From contig WJIV01000170.1 in the NCBI GenBank assembly GCA_014730055.1, positions 1-25,334 on the forward strand: a DNA stretch of 25,334 nucleotides, read 5' to 3'. A model generated the notes under the pieces. That model did not search any database. It saw only the letters and a list, made by a program, of their open reading frames with translations, and was not told where the DNA came from. The number at the start of each line of letters is the position of its first letter. The stretch's first letter is position 1. Shown here in pieces: positions 13,615 through 20,858 of the stretch. Source of the DNA: Candidatus Bathyarchaeota archaeon. Its GTDB lineage: Archaea; Thermoproteota; Bathyarchaeia; TCS64. Made by a program: the position numbers and the translations under genes.

Positions 13615-15213
13615 ATGGTCAATCGTCTCGCTAGATACGCTCAGATGGCATCCATCCTATCCAAGTACGGGTTCGGAATCTTTCTCGATGAACTCTTCCC
13701 AGAGGAATCCAGACCCGACTTTCTACAGAGAGGGGAAGCATACGAGCACCTTAGTGTATACACGAGGATAAGAATGGCCATAGAGGAACTAGGTCCAACC
13801 TACATTAAACTAGGGCAGATAATGAGCACCAGAAGGGATATTCTTCCTCAGCCAATGATCAAGGAACTCCAGAAACTAACTGACAGGGTTAAACCTGTAC
13901 CCTATGAGAAGATTAGACCAGTCATCGAGGAGACCTGTGGTCCGTTAAGGGAGATATGTGAGTACGTGGAGGAGGACCCATACGCCTCAGCGAGCCTCAG
14001 TCAGGTGCACAGAGCCGTATTACTGGATGGGACTGAAGTTGTATTCAAGGTCCAAAGACCAGAAATAGAGGAGCTAATTGAAGTTGATCTTACCATCTTG
14101 GAATCTGTAGCAAGAAGGATAGAGACTGTCTTTCCATACTTAACCCCCTATAATCCGGTCGAGATAATAAAGGAGTTCAGCATTCAGATAAGAAAGGAAC
14201 TAGACTTCGTCAGAGATGGGAAAAATGCAGAGACTTTAGCTAAGAACCTTGAGGAATTCGAGAGGATAAGGCTACCGAAAATTTTCTGGGAGAGAACAGG
14301 GACCCGCCTGCTTGTTATGGAGTATATTGAAGGTACCCGAATTGATAACATAACAGAACTTGAACCAAAATTCGATCTGGCTGAACTCGCTGAATTAGGC
14401 TTCCAAGCTTATCTAAAGCAGATATTTCAGGACGGATTCTTTCACGGGGATCCCCACGCAGGCAACTTAATTGTCACCGGTGAGGGAAAGCTTGTTTTTC
14501 TCGACTTCGGGATGGTTGGAATACTGAGGCCAGAGAGACGTCTAACCTTCACAAGGATTCTATATGGTATAGTTGAAAATGACGTAGATCTAGTTGTCAG
14601 AAGCTTCAGAGACCTTGGAGTTTCATTTGATGACACGGATGTAGATGAATTTAAGGACGAATTATATACGATATTAAGAGAGAGCAGAAGATATGATCTA
14701 AGAGATTATAGCTTCATTGATAGTTTAGATGATATTACCTATACTTTCTATAGGCATAAGATCAAACTACCTGGAACATTGATGTTAATGCTCAAGGTTC
14801 TAACAATGATGGGGGATCTCGGATTATTACTCGATCCTGAGTTCAATTTTATAGAAAGGGTAAGGCCTTACCTTAACAAGATATTAATTCAAAACTACCT
14901 GAGCCCAGAACAAGTTCAAAGAGTTAGAACAGCTCTAACAAGAGATATAATGGATCTTCCCCGAATTATTGGAGATTTTTTAGATGACCTCTCCAAAGGT
15001 AGAGCTCGTCATAGAGTAGATATACCTGATCTCGAGAAGCTCGAAGGATCAATAGAAGGTGCATCAAAGAGAATATTTGTTGGGCTTTTATCGAGCGCTC
15101 TAATACTTGGAGTGTCACTAATTATTACTACACTGGGAAGCAACTGGCCTGACTGGTACCTATATTCACTAACAATTCTAGGATTACTGCTTGTAATTTT
15201 TCTTGTTCGATAA
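13615..15213 (+). CDS. ABC1/UbiB/ADCK family atypical kinase
   Basis: A 532-residue protein-kinase-like protein. The family-specific KxGQ motif is YIKLGQIMSTRRDILP (K65-Q68). The Ala-rich loop that replaces the glycine-rich loop reads YASASLSQVHRA (about 123-133). The ATP Lys is K145 in VVFKVQRP. The family ExD region is KELDFVRDGKNAE. The catalytic loop is FHGDPHAGN (276-284), and the metal-binding DFG is at 297-299. Two hydrophobic helices at the C-terminus (about 487-532) anchor it in the membrane, as in UbiB. Family members support quinone or lipid metabolism and have ATPase activity; the archaeal substrate is unknown. Confidence 0.93.
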   Translation: MVNRLARYAQMASILSKYGFGIFLDELFPEESRPDFLQRGEAYEHLSVYTRIRMAIEELGPTYIKLGQIMSTRRDILPQPMIKELQKLTDRVKPVPYEKIRPVIEETCGPLREICEYVEEDPYASASLSQVHRAVLLDGTEVVFKVQRPEIEELIEVDLTILESVARRIETVFPYLTPYNPVEIIKEFSIQIRKELDFVRDGKNAETLAKNLEEFERIRLPKIFWERTGTRLLVMEYIEGTRIDNITELEPKFDLAELAELGFQAYLKQIFQDGFFHGDPHAGNLIVTGEGKLVFLDFGMVGILRPERRLTFTRILYGIVENDVDLVVRSFRDLGVSFDDTDVDEFKDELYTILRESRRYDLRDYSFIDSLDDITYTFYRHKIKLPGTLMLMLKVLTMMGDLGLLLDPEFNFIERVRPYLNKILIQNYLSPEQVQRVRTALTRDIMDLPRIIGDFLDDLSKGRARHRVDIPDLEKLEGSIEGASKRIFVGLLSSALILGVSLIITTLGSNWPDWYLYSLTILGLLLVIFLVR

Positions 15214-15301
15214 CGTAAATCTAACGTTAATTAAATAATTATTCTATAAACTTAGAAAATTAATCTTCAAAGGGATTAAATATGATAATTTTTGATTTTT
15301 G

Positions 15302-15589
15302 ATGATTAAAATGACACTAGAAATACCGAAAAAATTTGAAAAATACGTCGTTTTAGGAGAAAAAGAGGAAAAAATCAAAAAATTTGAGTGTCCAATCTGT
15401 GACTTTGAGACAAAGCAAGGTCCAGGAGCCTTGAGAATGCATCTTGTGCTAAATAGCGATCCTAGTATCGAGTCACGTTACGACGAGGAACATAAGGAAG
15501 CTTCGAGAAAAGAACCTATATATAAGCTAGAAGCAGTCAGAGAACTTTCAGTATTCCCACATGAATCGGTTAACCCCGAAGAACAATAG
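15302..15589 (+). CDS. Small single zinc-finger protein of unknown function
   Basis: A protein of about 95 residues read from ATG 15302; a second ATG at 15311 is possible. A TATA-like TTAAATA at 15276-15282 puts the transcript start at this ATG, so the mRNA is probably leaderless. The middle contains a C2H2-like finger: FECPICDFETKQGPGALRMHL, with a CxxC pair and a His 13-14 residues later and another His further on (EEH). It is flanked by a basic N-terminal segment (EKEEKIKKF) and a charged tail. Single zinc fingers like this are scattered in archaea and are presumed DNA- or RNA-binding. It lies 100 bases before the structured RNA candidate, which has its own promoter. Confidence 0.65.
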   Translation: MIKMTLEIPKKFEKYVVLGEKEEKIKKFECPICDFETKQGPGALRMHLVLNSDPSIESRYDEEHKEASRKEPIYKLEAVRELSVFPHESVNPEEQ

Positions 15590-15662
15590 GAAAAAGAGGA
15601 ACACTTTCCAACAATTTTCTAATAAAAGATTATTTTACTATAATTAATTTATCTTTGAAAGG

Positions 15663-15670
15663 TTTAATAA
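15663..15670 (+). promoter_or_regulatory. TATA box for the structured RNA at 15691
   Basis: TTTAATAA, preceded by the purine-rich GAAAGG (a BRE-like element), is centred about 25 bases before the first base of the 10-bp terminal helix. That spacing is standard for archaeal transcription starts. Confidence 0.6.
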
Positions 15671-15690
15671 TGGTGCTGAGAAGAGTAATA

Positions 15691-15824
15691 GTGCCCGAAT
15701 GGGAGCGACCTAAGGTCTAAGAAGCGGATGACCTTGAGACGCTGAGCACTGAGATGGGCTTCCAAGTGCATCTGGGCTTTGGCGCAGATGATTACTGCAT
15801 CTCAACGCAAGAACATTCGGGCAC
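15691..15824 (+). ncRNA. Structured non-coding RNA candidate, family unknown
   Basis: The 134-base segment begins GTGCCCGAAT and ends ATTCGGGCAC, which pair as a perfect 10-bp closing helix (15691-15700 with 15815-15824). Inside are two hairpin arms. Arm one is AGCG/CGCT (15704-15707 with 15740-15743), then a 4x4 internal loop, then AAGGTC/GACCTT (15712-15717 with 15730-15735). Arm two is TGAGATG/CATCTCA (15750-15756 with 15798-15804) capped by CATCTG/CAGATG (15769-15774 with 15785-15790). A TATA box sits 25 bases upstream, and a T-rich stretch follows. There is no open frame of note. It lacks the conserved internal sequences of 5S rRNA, the SRP RNA apical loop and the RNase P core. It has scattered GATGA and CTGA words but no proper C/D order and no terminal ACA, so neither guide class fits. 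Confidence 0.65.
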
Positions 15825-15840
15825 CTTTATTTTTAAAAAA
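15825..15840 (+). terminator. T-rich end after the structured RNA
   Basis: CTTTATTTTTAAAAAA directly follows the closing helix. The T-run fits archaeal termination just past the 3' end of the RNA. Confidence 0.45.
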
Positions 15841-16027
15841 TCATCTTAAGATAATAAAATGAGATCGAGTTTCCTTGCATGAATCAAAGACCCAGATTAG
15901 ATATTTGTTTCAAAAAAGGGAATTGAGTGTTCTGAGCCATAGTAGGCCACCATAATATTAATTTCCTTATAAATAGCATTCTTCAACCTTCTTCATTTAA
16001 TGTAGATGAATTCAAGATCTGATTTTG
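15841..16027. other. Non-coding stretch between the RNA candidate and the beta-sandwich gene
   Basis: I see no gene here. The stretch is AT-rich and separates a plus-strand RNA from the 3' end of a minus-strand operon. Confidence 0.5.
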
Positions 16028-16666
16028 CTAATATTTTGTGATAAGAACTTTGTCAATATCCCGATCTATTTGCCGGATCCCATCATAGAGGTAGGCGTAG
16101 ACAGTGTATAATCCCTCAGACTCTGGGGTGAACTCCATCTTGCTCTTTAGTAGGCTTTCTTCATTAATATCGATACCAGTTTCTCCTAATTGTGTGAACA
16201 CCCCATTGGGCAGGTTAACCCAATAATCTAATCTAACCTTTGAGTCTGGTTTTAGACCCCTGATGGTTGTTTCAACTTCCACTCTACGTCCTACCTTTTG
16301 CTTTGCATCACCTTGGATTAGTAGGGTGTCTAATTGAGCGACCTCATCGCCAACCTTGAGCCGGATAGCAGGCGACTGCCAAGAAAATCTCTCATCCCCT
16401 AAATAGCCAAAGATCTTAATGTGTACTTTAGTTGTGCTGAAAGCAGATATATCGTAGGGTATTACAGCTGTCTCTCCGGGATGTATGTTGCTGAGCCATT
16501 TTAACGAATCTTGTACCTCAAGTAAGCTCTGATCAAGAGAAAATAAGCCAATCTCTAAGGTCTCAATCTCTTCTTCTCCAATATTCTTAATCTTTAACGA
16601 TACCTGGCTTTTTCCTCTAATGACTTCTCTTGGTTCTAACTTAACTATAACCGGTAACCGCTTCAT
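16028..16666 (-). CDS. Protein of unknown function, predicted beta-sandwich
   Basis: A 212-residue protein without a signal peptide or membrane segment that I cannot assign to a named family. The alternation of hydrophobic and polar residues suggests two immunoglobulin- or CARDB-like domains. The first runs from VIVKLEPREVIRGKSQVSLKI to about residue 105 and includes the typical NIGEEEIETLEIGLF strand pair. The second starts at DTLLIQGDAKQKVGRRVEV and ends with EFTPESEGLYTVYAYLYD, a phrase common in such sandwich domains. Its ATG overlaps the stop codon of the glutaredoxin-like gene (ATGA at 16663-16666), so both are made together. A role as a binding or scaffold partner of that redox protein is possible. 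Confidence 0.6.
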   Translation of the reverse strand: MKRLPVIVKLEPREVIRGKSQVSLKIKNIGEEEIETLEIGLFSLDQSLLEVQDSLKWLSNIHPGETAVIPYDISAFSTTKVHIKIFGYLGDERFSWQSPAIRLKVGDEVAQLDTLLIQGDAKQKVGRRVEVETTIRGLKPDSKVRLDYWVNLPNGVFTQLGETGIDINEESLLKSKMEFTPESEGLYTVYAYLYDGIRQIDRDIDKVLITKY

Positions 16667-16974
16667 GCTTTTCCCTTCCTTCTCAAGTTGAGTTTGTCTG
16701 ATATTTTCTCGGGGTTGAAGCCTATGATTTTTTCATTGTTAACAACAATTATTGGAAAGGCTATGCTTTTCCCGCCCTCGGGGATATCCATCCCAAATAA
16801 ACCTGCGGCCTCAGACCGGTCCTCAGGGTTTGCTTGATCGATATCAAGGTATCTAAACTCAATGTCCTTTTCTTTGAGATAATTCTTTGCCTTATCACAT
16901 GCATGGCAGTAGCTCAGAGAGTATAAAGCTACATCCTTATCATCTATTTCACCATTGACCTCTGCCCAACTCAT
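16663..16974 (-). CDS. Glutaredoxin-like protein
   Basis: A 103-residue thioredoxin-fold protein of the glutaredoxin/NrdH type. The active site is SYCHACDKAK (C23 and C26, a CHAC motif) after the first strand DVALYSL. The cis-proline comes at AFPIIVV (P74), and the glutathione-fold ending is KIIGFNPEKISDKL. It probably reduces disulfides in the cytoplasm using a small thiol or a thioredoxin reductase. A TATA-like TTTATAAAATA at about 17000-17010 lies 26-35 bases upstream on the minus strand, so the mRNA is likely leaderless. It is the first gene of a two-gene operon with the beta-sandwich protein. Confidence 0.85.
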   Translation of the reverse strand: MSWAEVNGEIDDKDVALYSLSYCHACDKAKNYLKEKDIEFRYLDIDQANPEDRSEAAGLFGMDIPEGGKSIAFPIIVVNNEKIIGFNPEKISDKLNLRRKGKA

Positions 16975-17175
16975 TTTTCAGTGATATTAAATGAATCATA
17001 TTTTATAAACAAAAGGAGTATTCATATTCTATACCCTAATTTCCTGAATCAGAGCTATTCGTAATTAAAATGTACCTCATTATCAAGTTTTTATTTCTCT
17101 TTAATTTGTTTATTTATTGCATTTAAATAATAAGTGATTATAAACTATGATGCATATGTATAGTAATGAACTAAA

Positions 17176-18273
17176 TTGAAGCTCATGACTGTTCTTTTAC
17201 CAGTCTACGGGGGATCTAAACATCTCGATGGGCTTCTTAAAGCACTAGAGCAAGACCCCTATCCAGATAAAGAGGTAATAGTAACTGTTGACGCACCAAC
17301 GGAAGAGACCCGTTCTCTTGAGTCAGAATACCCTTGGGTGAAGTTTAAGTGGAGCAAAAAGAGGCGGGGGAAAGTTAATGCCCTCAACGAGGAAACAGCC
17401 AACTCAAGTGGAGAGTTTTTACTATTCATTGACTGTGATATAAAGATAGTAAAGGAAAGGTTCTTGGGGAAAGTCGCGGCGGCTCTTCGCGAGAAGGAGC
17501 TGGTAGATATAAAAAAACAGATTATCCGTGACTCTTTAATGGCTAAGCTTGTAAGCTATGAGTACCTCAGTGGGAGTTTAACTAGCTATATATTCGATAA
17601 TCTAAACAGTAGCTGCCCTCAACTTAACGGTGCATGCTTTGCTATCCGTAGGGAGACATTCGAAAGACTAGGAGGATTCAATAAAGTCCTGTATGAGGAC
17701 CTGGATTTAGCCTTCAGGGCCTTCCAGAGCGATGTGAGCTACAGTTTCGCAGATGATATTGTTGTTATGAACGCCGTGGATCCAGAACTAGAGAACTGGT
17801 TAAAACAGAGAAAGAGATGGGGCATAGGGTTGGTAAAGTGGATTAAGGGGAATCTCATAGGGTTATTAAGGGGAATATCTAGAGATCCTTTTGTCTTCCT
17901 TGCCGCATTTATGGTACTTTCCCCGAGTTCTCTATTAATTGCTGCGAGCTTCCTTTTTTCCGCAGATTCAATTATCAAAGTCTCATCTCTGGGGGTACTC
18001 TTATCAAGTCGTGGATTATACCAAATTCCCCCTTCTTCTCTGGGTCAAATATCAACATCCATCTCAAAAAGCATAGCAATGCTGATCGCTGGTTATCTAT
18101 CCAGTAGCATAGTCTTTTTCTTAGCTGCCAGGCGCCTAAACTATGAATTTAATCTCCTAGAATTCGCTTTATATTTTTTCTTATATAATCCGGTCTGGCT
18201 CATTATAATTCTAATTAGCTTGGTGAGACTGATATTGAAAAAGGAGCCTTCTGAGTTGGATTGGAAAGTATGA
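17176..18273 (+). CDS. Family 2 glycosyltransferase, membrane-associated
   Basis: A 365-residue processive-type GT2 enzyme. The GT-A fold starts TVLLPVYGGSKHLDGLL. The metal-binding DxD is D86-C-D88 in LLFIDCDIK. The acceptor and catalytic acid motif is VLYEDLDLAFRA (about E174-D177), and the family signature is QRKRW at 211-215. About three transmembrane helices follow (roughly 236-260, 299-322 and 325-352). This resembles enzymes that build exopolysaccharide or transfer sugars at the membrane. The frame opens with a TTG at 17176; an ATG at 17185 is equally plausible. A TATA-like TTATAAAC at 17138-17145 suits either start. No partner biosynthesis genes are nearby. Confidence 0.87.
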   Translation: MKLMTVLLPVYGGSKHLDGLLKALEQDPYPDKEVIVTVDAPTEETRSLESEYPWVKFKWSKKRRGKVNALNEETANSSGEFLLFIDCDIKIVKERFLGKVAAALREKELVDIKKQIIRDSLMAKLVSYEYLSGSLTSYIFDNLNSSCPQLNGACFAIRRETFERLGGFNKVLYEDLDLAFRAFQSDVSYSFADDIVVMNAVDPELENWLKQRKRWGIGLVKWIKGNLIGLLRGISRDPFVFLAAFMVLSPSSLLIAASFLFSADSIIKVSSLGVLLSSRGLYQIPPSSLGQISTSISKSIAMLIAGYLSSSIVFFLAARRLNYEFNLLEFALYFFLYNPVWLIIILISLVRLILKKEPSELDWKV

Positions 18274-18360
18274 GGTTCTTTTATCGTTTTTTACATATTT
18301 ATGAAAAATGCCAGATGTATTACTCTGCTATACGCACAATAGTACTCAAATAATTGAATA

Positions 18361-18434
18361 TGGGCCCGGAGGGATTTGAACCCACCACCACCTGGTTATG
18401 AGCCAGGTGCTCTGCCAAACTGAGCTACGGGCCC
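18361..18434 (-). tRNA. tRNA with CAT anticodon (elongator Met or Ile2)
   Basis: On the minus strand the gene begins GGGCCCGTAGCTCAG, has anticodon loop CTCATAA on a CCTGG/CCAGG stem, and ends CGGGCCCA without an encoded CCA. The anticodon is CAT. The anticodon stem lacks the three consecutive G-C pairs next to the loop that mark initiator tRNA, so it is an elongator Met or the agmatidine-modified tRNA-Ile2. The acceptor GGGCCCG/CGGGCCC resembles archaeal tRNA-Ile, which favours Ile2. The T stem has one T-T mismatch. A TATA-like TAAATATAAA at 18461-18470 lies about 30 bases upstream. Confidence 0.9.
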
Positions 18435-18460
18435 CTTTCCTCCTCTGTAAACCTGATTCC

Positions 18461-18500
18461 TAAATATAAAAACTCCCCCTTTCTAAAAACAATTATAAAC
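18461..18500. promoter_or_regulatory. Back-to-back tRNA promoters
   Basis: Two TATA boxes face away from each other: TAAATATAAA (18461-18470, serving the minus-strand tRNA) and TTATAAA (18493-18499, serving tRNA-Glu). Each is about 28-35 bases before its tRNA. Confidence 0.6.
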
Positions 18501-18526
18501 AGGCTCATGGCTTATCATGGATACAA

Positions 18527-18602
18527 GCTCCTGTGGTGTAGCTCGGCCAAGCATTCCGGCCTTTCGAGCCGGAGAACCCGGGTTCGAATCCCGGCGGGAG
18601 CA
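18527..18602 (+). tRNA. tRNA-Glu (TTC)
   Basis: The acceptor stem GCTCCTG/CGGGAGC has one G-T pair. The anticodon stem CCGGC/GCCGG encloses the loop CTTTCGA, giving anticodon TTC. The T arm is CCGGGTTCGAATCCCGG and the discriminator base is A, with no encoded CCA. The TGGTGTAGC D-arm start is typical of archaeal tRNA-Glu. The DinB-like gene starts only 35 bases downstream. Confidence 0.93.
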
Positions 18603-18637
18603 CTATTCTTTTCTACTCCCTATATTAGAGCATAATT

Positions 18638-19387
18638 ATGGGCTTTGGTATTGCAATAGAGACAGGTGCAACAGGTATTTGGTATGGCAGATTAATAGAC
18701 TATATTGGTACACATGCTAGGGCCATGTCCAAGGATAGCTTGATGAATGAACTTCTATTAGAGAAAAAATATCACGAATACTTCTTAGAAGATTGCGGTA
18801 TCAATAAAGTAAAGCCAGGTAGAGATCGATTTCATATTGTGGAAGAGGTTAGAGGAATTGAAGATCTCGGTGAATCCGGTGGAGCTGTAGCTCTATTCAA
18901 ATTTGATATGTCTGATGTAAATTTGGGTTTCTTAAACCACTGTATTGAGATCATGGGCTGTAACAGGCGTCTTCTTTTCAATGAGATAAAATCCCTAGAT
19001 ACTGATATCCTTAACCATACACCTCCTGGAAAAGGTAGAAATATAAACCAGATTTTACACCACATCTCGTCTGCAGAAGAATTTTACATCTCAAGGCTAG
19101 GTGAGCAAGCGGATATAATCTACGAGAATAATCTCCAAAAGACGCAGAAGGAAGCGAATAATCTGCCACCCATTGAGCGGTTATCCCTGGTCAGAGGAGC
19201 GGCTGTTAAGACCCTTGAAATATTAATCCCAGATAAGATTGGAGTTTTCACCCGTAATGAATATACAAGATATCCGGATGAAAAATGGACGGCTCATAAA
19301 GTACTCCGAAGGTTCCTCGAGCATGAGAGAGAGCACATATACAACATCAGAGAATATCTGGGGAAACCTCTCAGATATACAGATTAA
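18638..19387 (+). CDS. DinB-like/four-helix-bundle protein with an N-terminal extension
   Basis: A 249-residue protein. The C-terminal two thirds form a DinB/YfiT-type four-helix bundle. NINQILHHISSAEEFYISRLGE supplies the first metal-binding His (H141 or H142), and FLEHEREHIYNIREYL supplies the HxxxH pair (H229, H233), the usual three-His nickel/zinc site. Such proteins are often thiol-dependent transferases. The first 90 or so residues (GIAIETGATGIWYGRLIDYIG) resemble the HicB-like module found in front of some DinB domains. It starts 35 bases behind tRNA-Glu with no clear promoter of its own, so read-through from the tRNA promoter is possible. Confidence 0.72.
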   Translation: MGFGIAIETGATGIWYGRLIDYIGTHARAMSKDSLMNELLLEKKYHEYFLEDCGINKVKPGRDRFHIVEEVRGIEDLGESGGAVALFKFDMSDVNLGFLNHCIEIMGCNRRLLFNEIKSLDTDILNHTPPGKGRNINQILHHISSAEEFYISRLGEQADIIYENNLQKTQKEANNLPPIERLSLVRGAAVKTLEILIPDKIGVFTRNEYTRYPDEKWTAHKVLRRFLEHEREHIYNIREYLGKPLRYTD

Positions 19388-19436
19388 ACCACATTGATGT
19401 CAAACGATAAATAACTAACAAGTACTTATCGAGTAC

Positions 19437-20564
19437 ATGGAAGCTGTCGATATTGCCACGGAATTAATCAAATTTGATACAAGTGGTCCTCCCGCAAGAG
19501 AGCAACCCTGTGCTGAATGGATAAAAGACTTCCTGGAAGACGCCGGCCTAGAGACTGAACTTCAAATAGTCGAGAAGGATAGAGCAAATGTAGTAGGTAA
19601 GATAGGTGAAGGTAAAGGGCCTGGTCTTGTACTATCTGGTCATATTGACGTCGTGTTGGCCGGTGATCCAGAGCTATGGGAAATATCTGGTCCCTTCGAG
19701 CCAGTGGTCCATGAGGGAAAGCTCTATGGCAGGGGTGCCTGTGACATGAAGGGGCCTGATGCATGTATACTAAATGCGGTTAAAGACCTAGCCAATGAAG
19801 ATTTCAAGCGGCAGCTCAGCGTAGCATTCACAGCAGGTGAAGATACAGGAGGATGGTTTGTCACCAAGGTAATAGAGGAAAACCTGATTTCCGATAAGGA
19901 TGCAGCCTACGGGATAATACCAGAGCCCAGTATGATGGACATAATCCCTGTTCATAAAGGTGGGGGCGGAGCCGTGATAAAAATACTCGGTAAGGCAGCA
20001 CATAGCAGCAGGCCAGATATAGGTATTAACGCGAATCAAAAAGCAGCTGATTTCCTTATCGCCCTCCGGGAGCTCCAGGGACGACTCAATAACACACGAC
20101 ATCCTTTGTTGGGCCCCACCACAGTTGAATGCACCATGATGGAAGGAGGATTCAAGAGTAACATTATCCCTGATAGCGCCAAACTTACCCTGAATACCAG
20201 GCTAATTCCTGTGCATAAGGAACCTGAGACCTCTAGGAAATGGTTTGAGGATATAATACAGGAACTTGGTGCAAATGACCCCGAGTTCAGGGCTGAGATA
20301 GTAAGTCATAGAGCAAGTGAGCCCTTGGATGTACCGCTAGATAGCGAAATTGTAAAGTTCCTAGTTAAGAAACTTGGAAAGGAACCTGTGGGCGCTCCTT
20401 ACTACACAGAAGCTGTTGATTATACCAGAGCTGGTATACCCACTGTAATCTGTGGACCTGGTAGTATAGATCAGGCTCATACTGCAGATGAATGGATATC
20501 TCTAGAACAGATCAATATTGCTGTCAAAACATTCAAGGAAGCAATTAGCCACTTTTGCCTATAG
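19437..20564 (+). CDS. M20 family zinc metallopeptidase (ArgE/DapE/CPG2 type)
   Basis: A 375-residue zinc amidohydrolase. Metal and catalytic motifs are SGHIDVV (H69, D71), YGRGACDMKG (bridging D103), AGEDTGG (catalytic E135, with D136 where most relatives have a second Glu), IIPEPSMMD, and the C-terminal DQAHTADEW with the last metal His. The dimerisation domain carries AHSSRPDIGINAN with the conserved His. Family members remove acyl groups from amino acids or cut dipeptides; ArgE, DapE, LysK and carboxypeptidase G2 look alike, so the substrate is open. No lysine or arginine genes lie nearby. It may act with the D-aminoacylase in scavenging, but that is speculative. Confidence 0.88.
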   Translation: MEAVDIATELIKFDTSGPPAREQPCAEWIKDFLEDAGLETELQIVEKDRANVVGKIGEGKGPGLVLSGHIDVVLAGDPELWEISGPFEPVVHEGKLYGRGACDMKGPDACILNAVKDLANEDFKRQLSVAFTAGEDTGGWFVTKVIEENLISDKDAAYGIIPEPSMMDIIPVHKGGGGAVIKILGKAAHSSRPDIGINANQKAADFLIALRELQGRLNNTRHPLLGPTTVECTMMEGGFKSNIIPDSAKLTLNTRLIPVHKEPETSRKWFEDIIQELGANDPEFRAEIVSHRASEPLDVPLDSEIVKFLVKKLGKEPVGAPYYTEAVDYTRAGIPTVICGPGSIDQAHTADEWISLEQINIAVKTFKEAISHFCL

Positions 20565-20587
20565 ATGCAGTTCAAACATTTCAAAAA

Positions 20588-20782
20588 CTAGATCTCAACT
20601 GTTGGACAGTTAAGCCTTGAGATCACAGACTGGACCTCATCCGGATCAAGCTTTAACGTGTATAGATACTTCCCTGTCCTCAGCTTTAACTTGGTATTAT
20701 CAGAATTCCTCTTAATCCTGCATTCCTCGGCATTTCCACTAAGCTCTATGAATTCCTCGGCGTCATTTATCTCCTTGGGCAT
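20588..20782 (-). CDS. rpl38e: Ribosomal protein L38e homologue
   Basis: A 64-residue protein that aligns along its whole length with L38e: the start MPKEINDAEEFIELS corresponds to MPRKIEEIKDFLL, and CRIKRNSDNTKLKLRTGKYLYTLKL corresponds to the hallmark [23 protein letters not shown]. It is a small protein of the large ribosomal subunit. L38e is present in eukaryotes and only in some archaea, mainly TACK and Asgard lineages. It lies 76 bases downstream of the aCPSF2-type gene on the same strand. The assignment rests on remembered family sequence, not a search. Confidence 0.82.
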   Translation of the reverse strand: MPKEINDAEEFIELSGNAEECRIKRNSDNTKLKLRTGKYLYTLKLDPDEVQSVISRLNCPTVEI

Positions 20783-20858
20783 TTCTTTTTCTCCGTCTTC
20801 ACACTAGAAAGAGAGGTTGGCTTTAATGGTTTCGCTCTCGTTAAAAAATTAGAAGGGG

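Noticed and set aside
15725..15804. Box C/D guide RNA, because of GATGA and CTGA words
   Set aside because: The boxes are not in C, D', C', D order near the ends, and the 10-bp closing helix is not typical of sRNA guides.
15691..15824. 5S rRNA, because of length and a terminal helix
   Set aside because: The conserved 5S internal region (GAACTCGGAAG-like and TTAAGC words) is missing on both strands.
18517..18720. A plus-strand frame over the tRNA-Glu gene
   Set aside because: It is a translation of the tRNA itself and of the out-of-frame start of the DinB-like gene.
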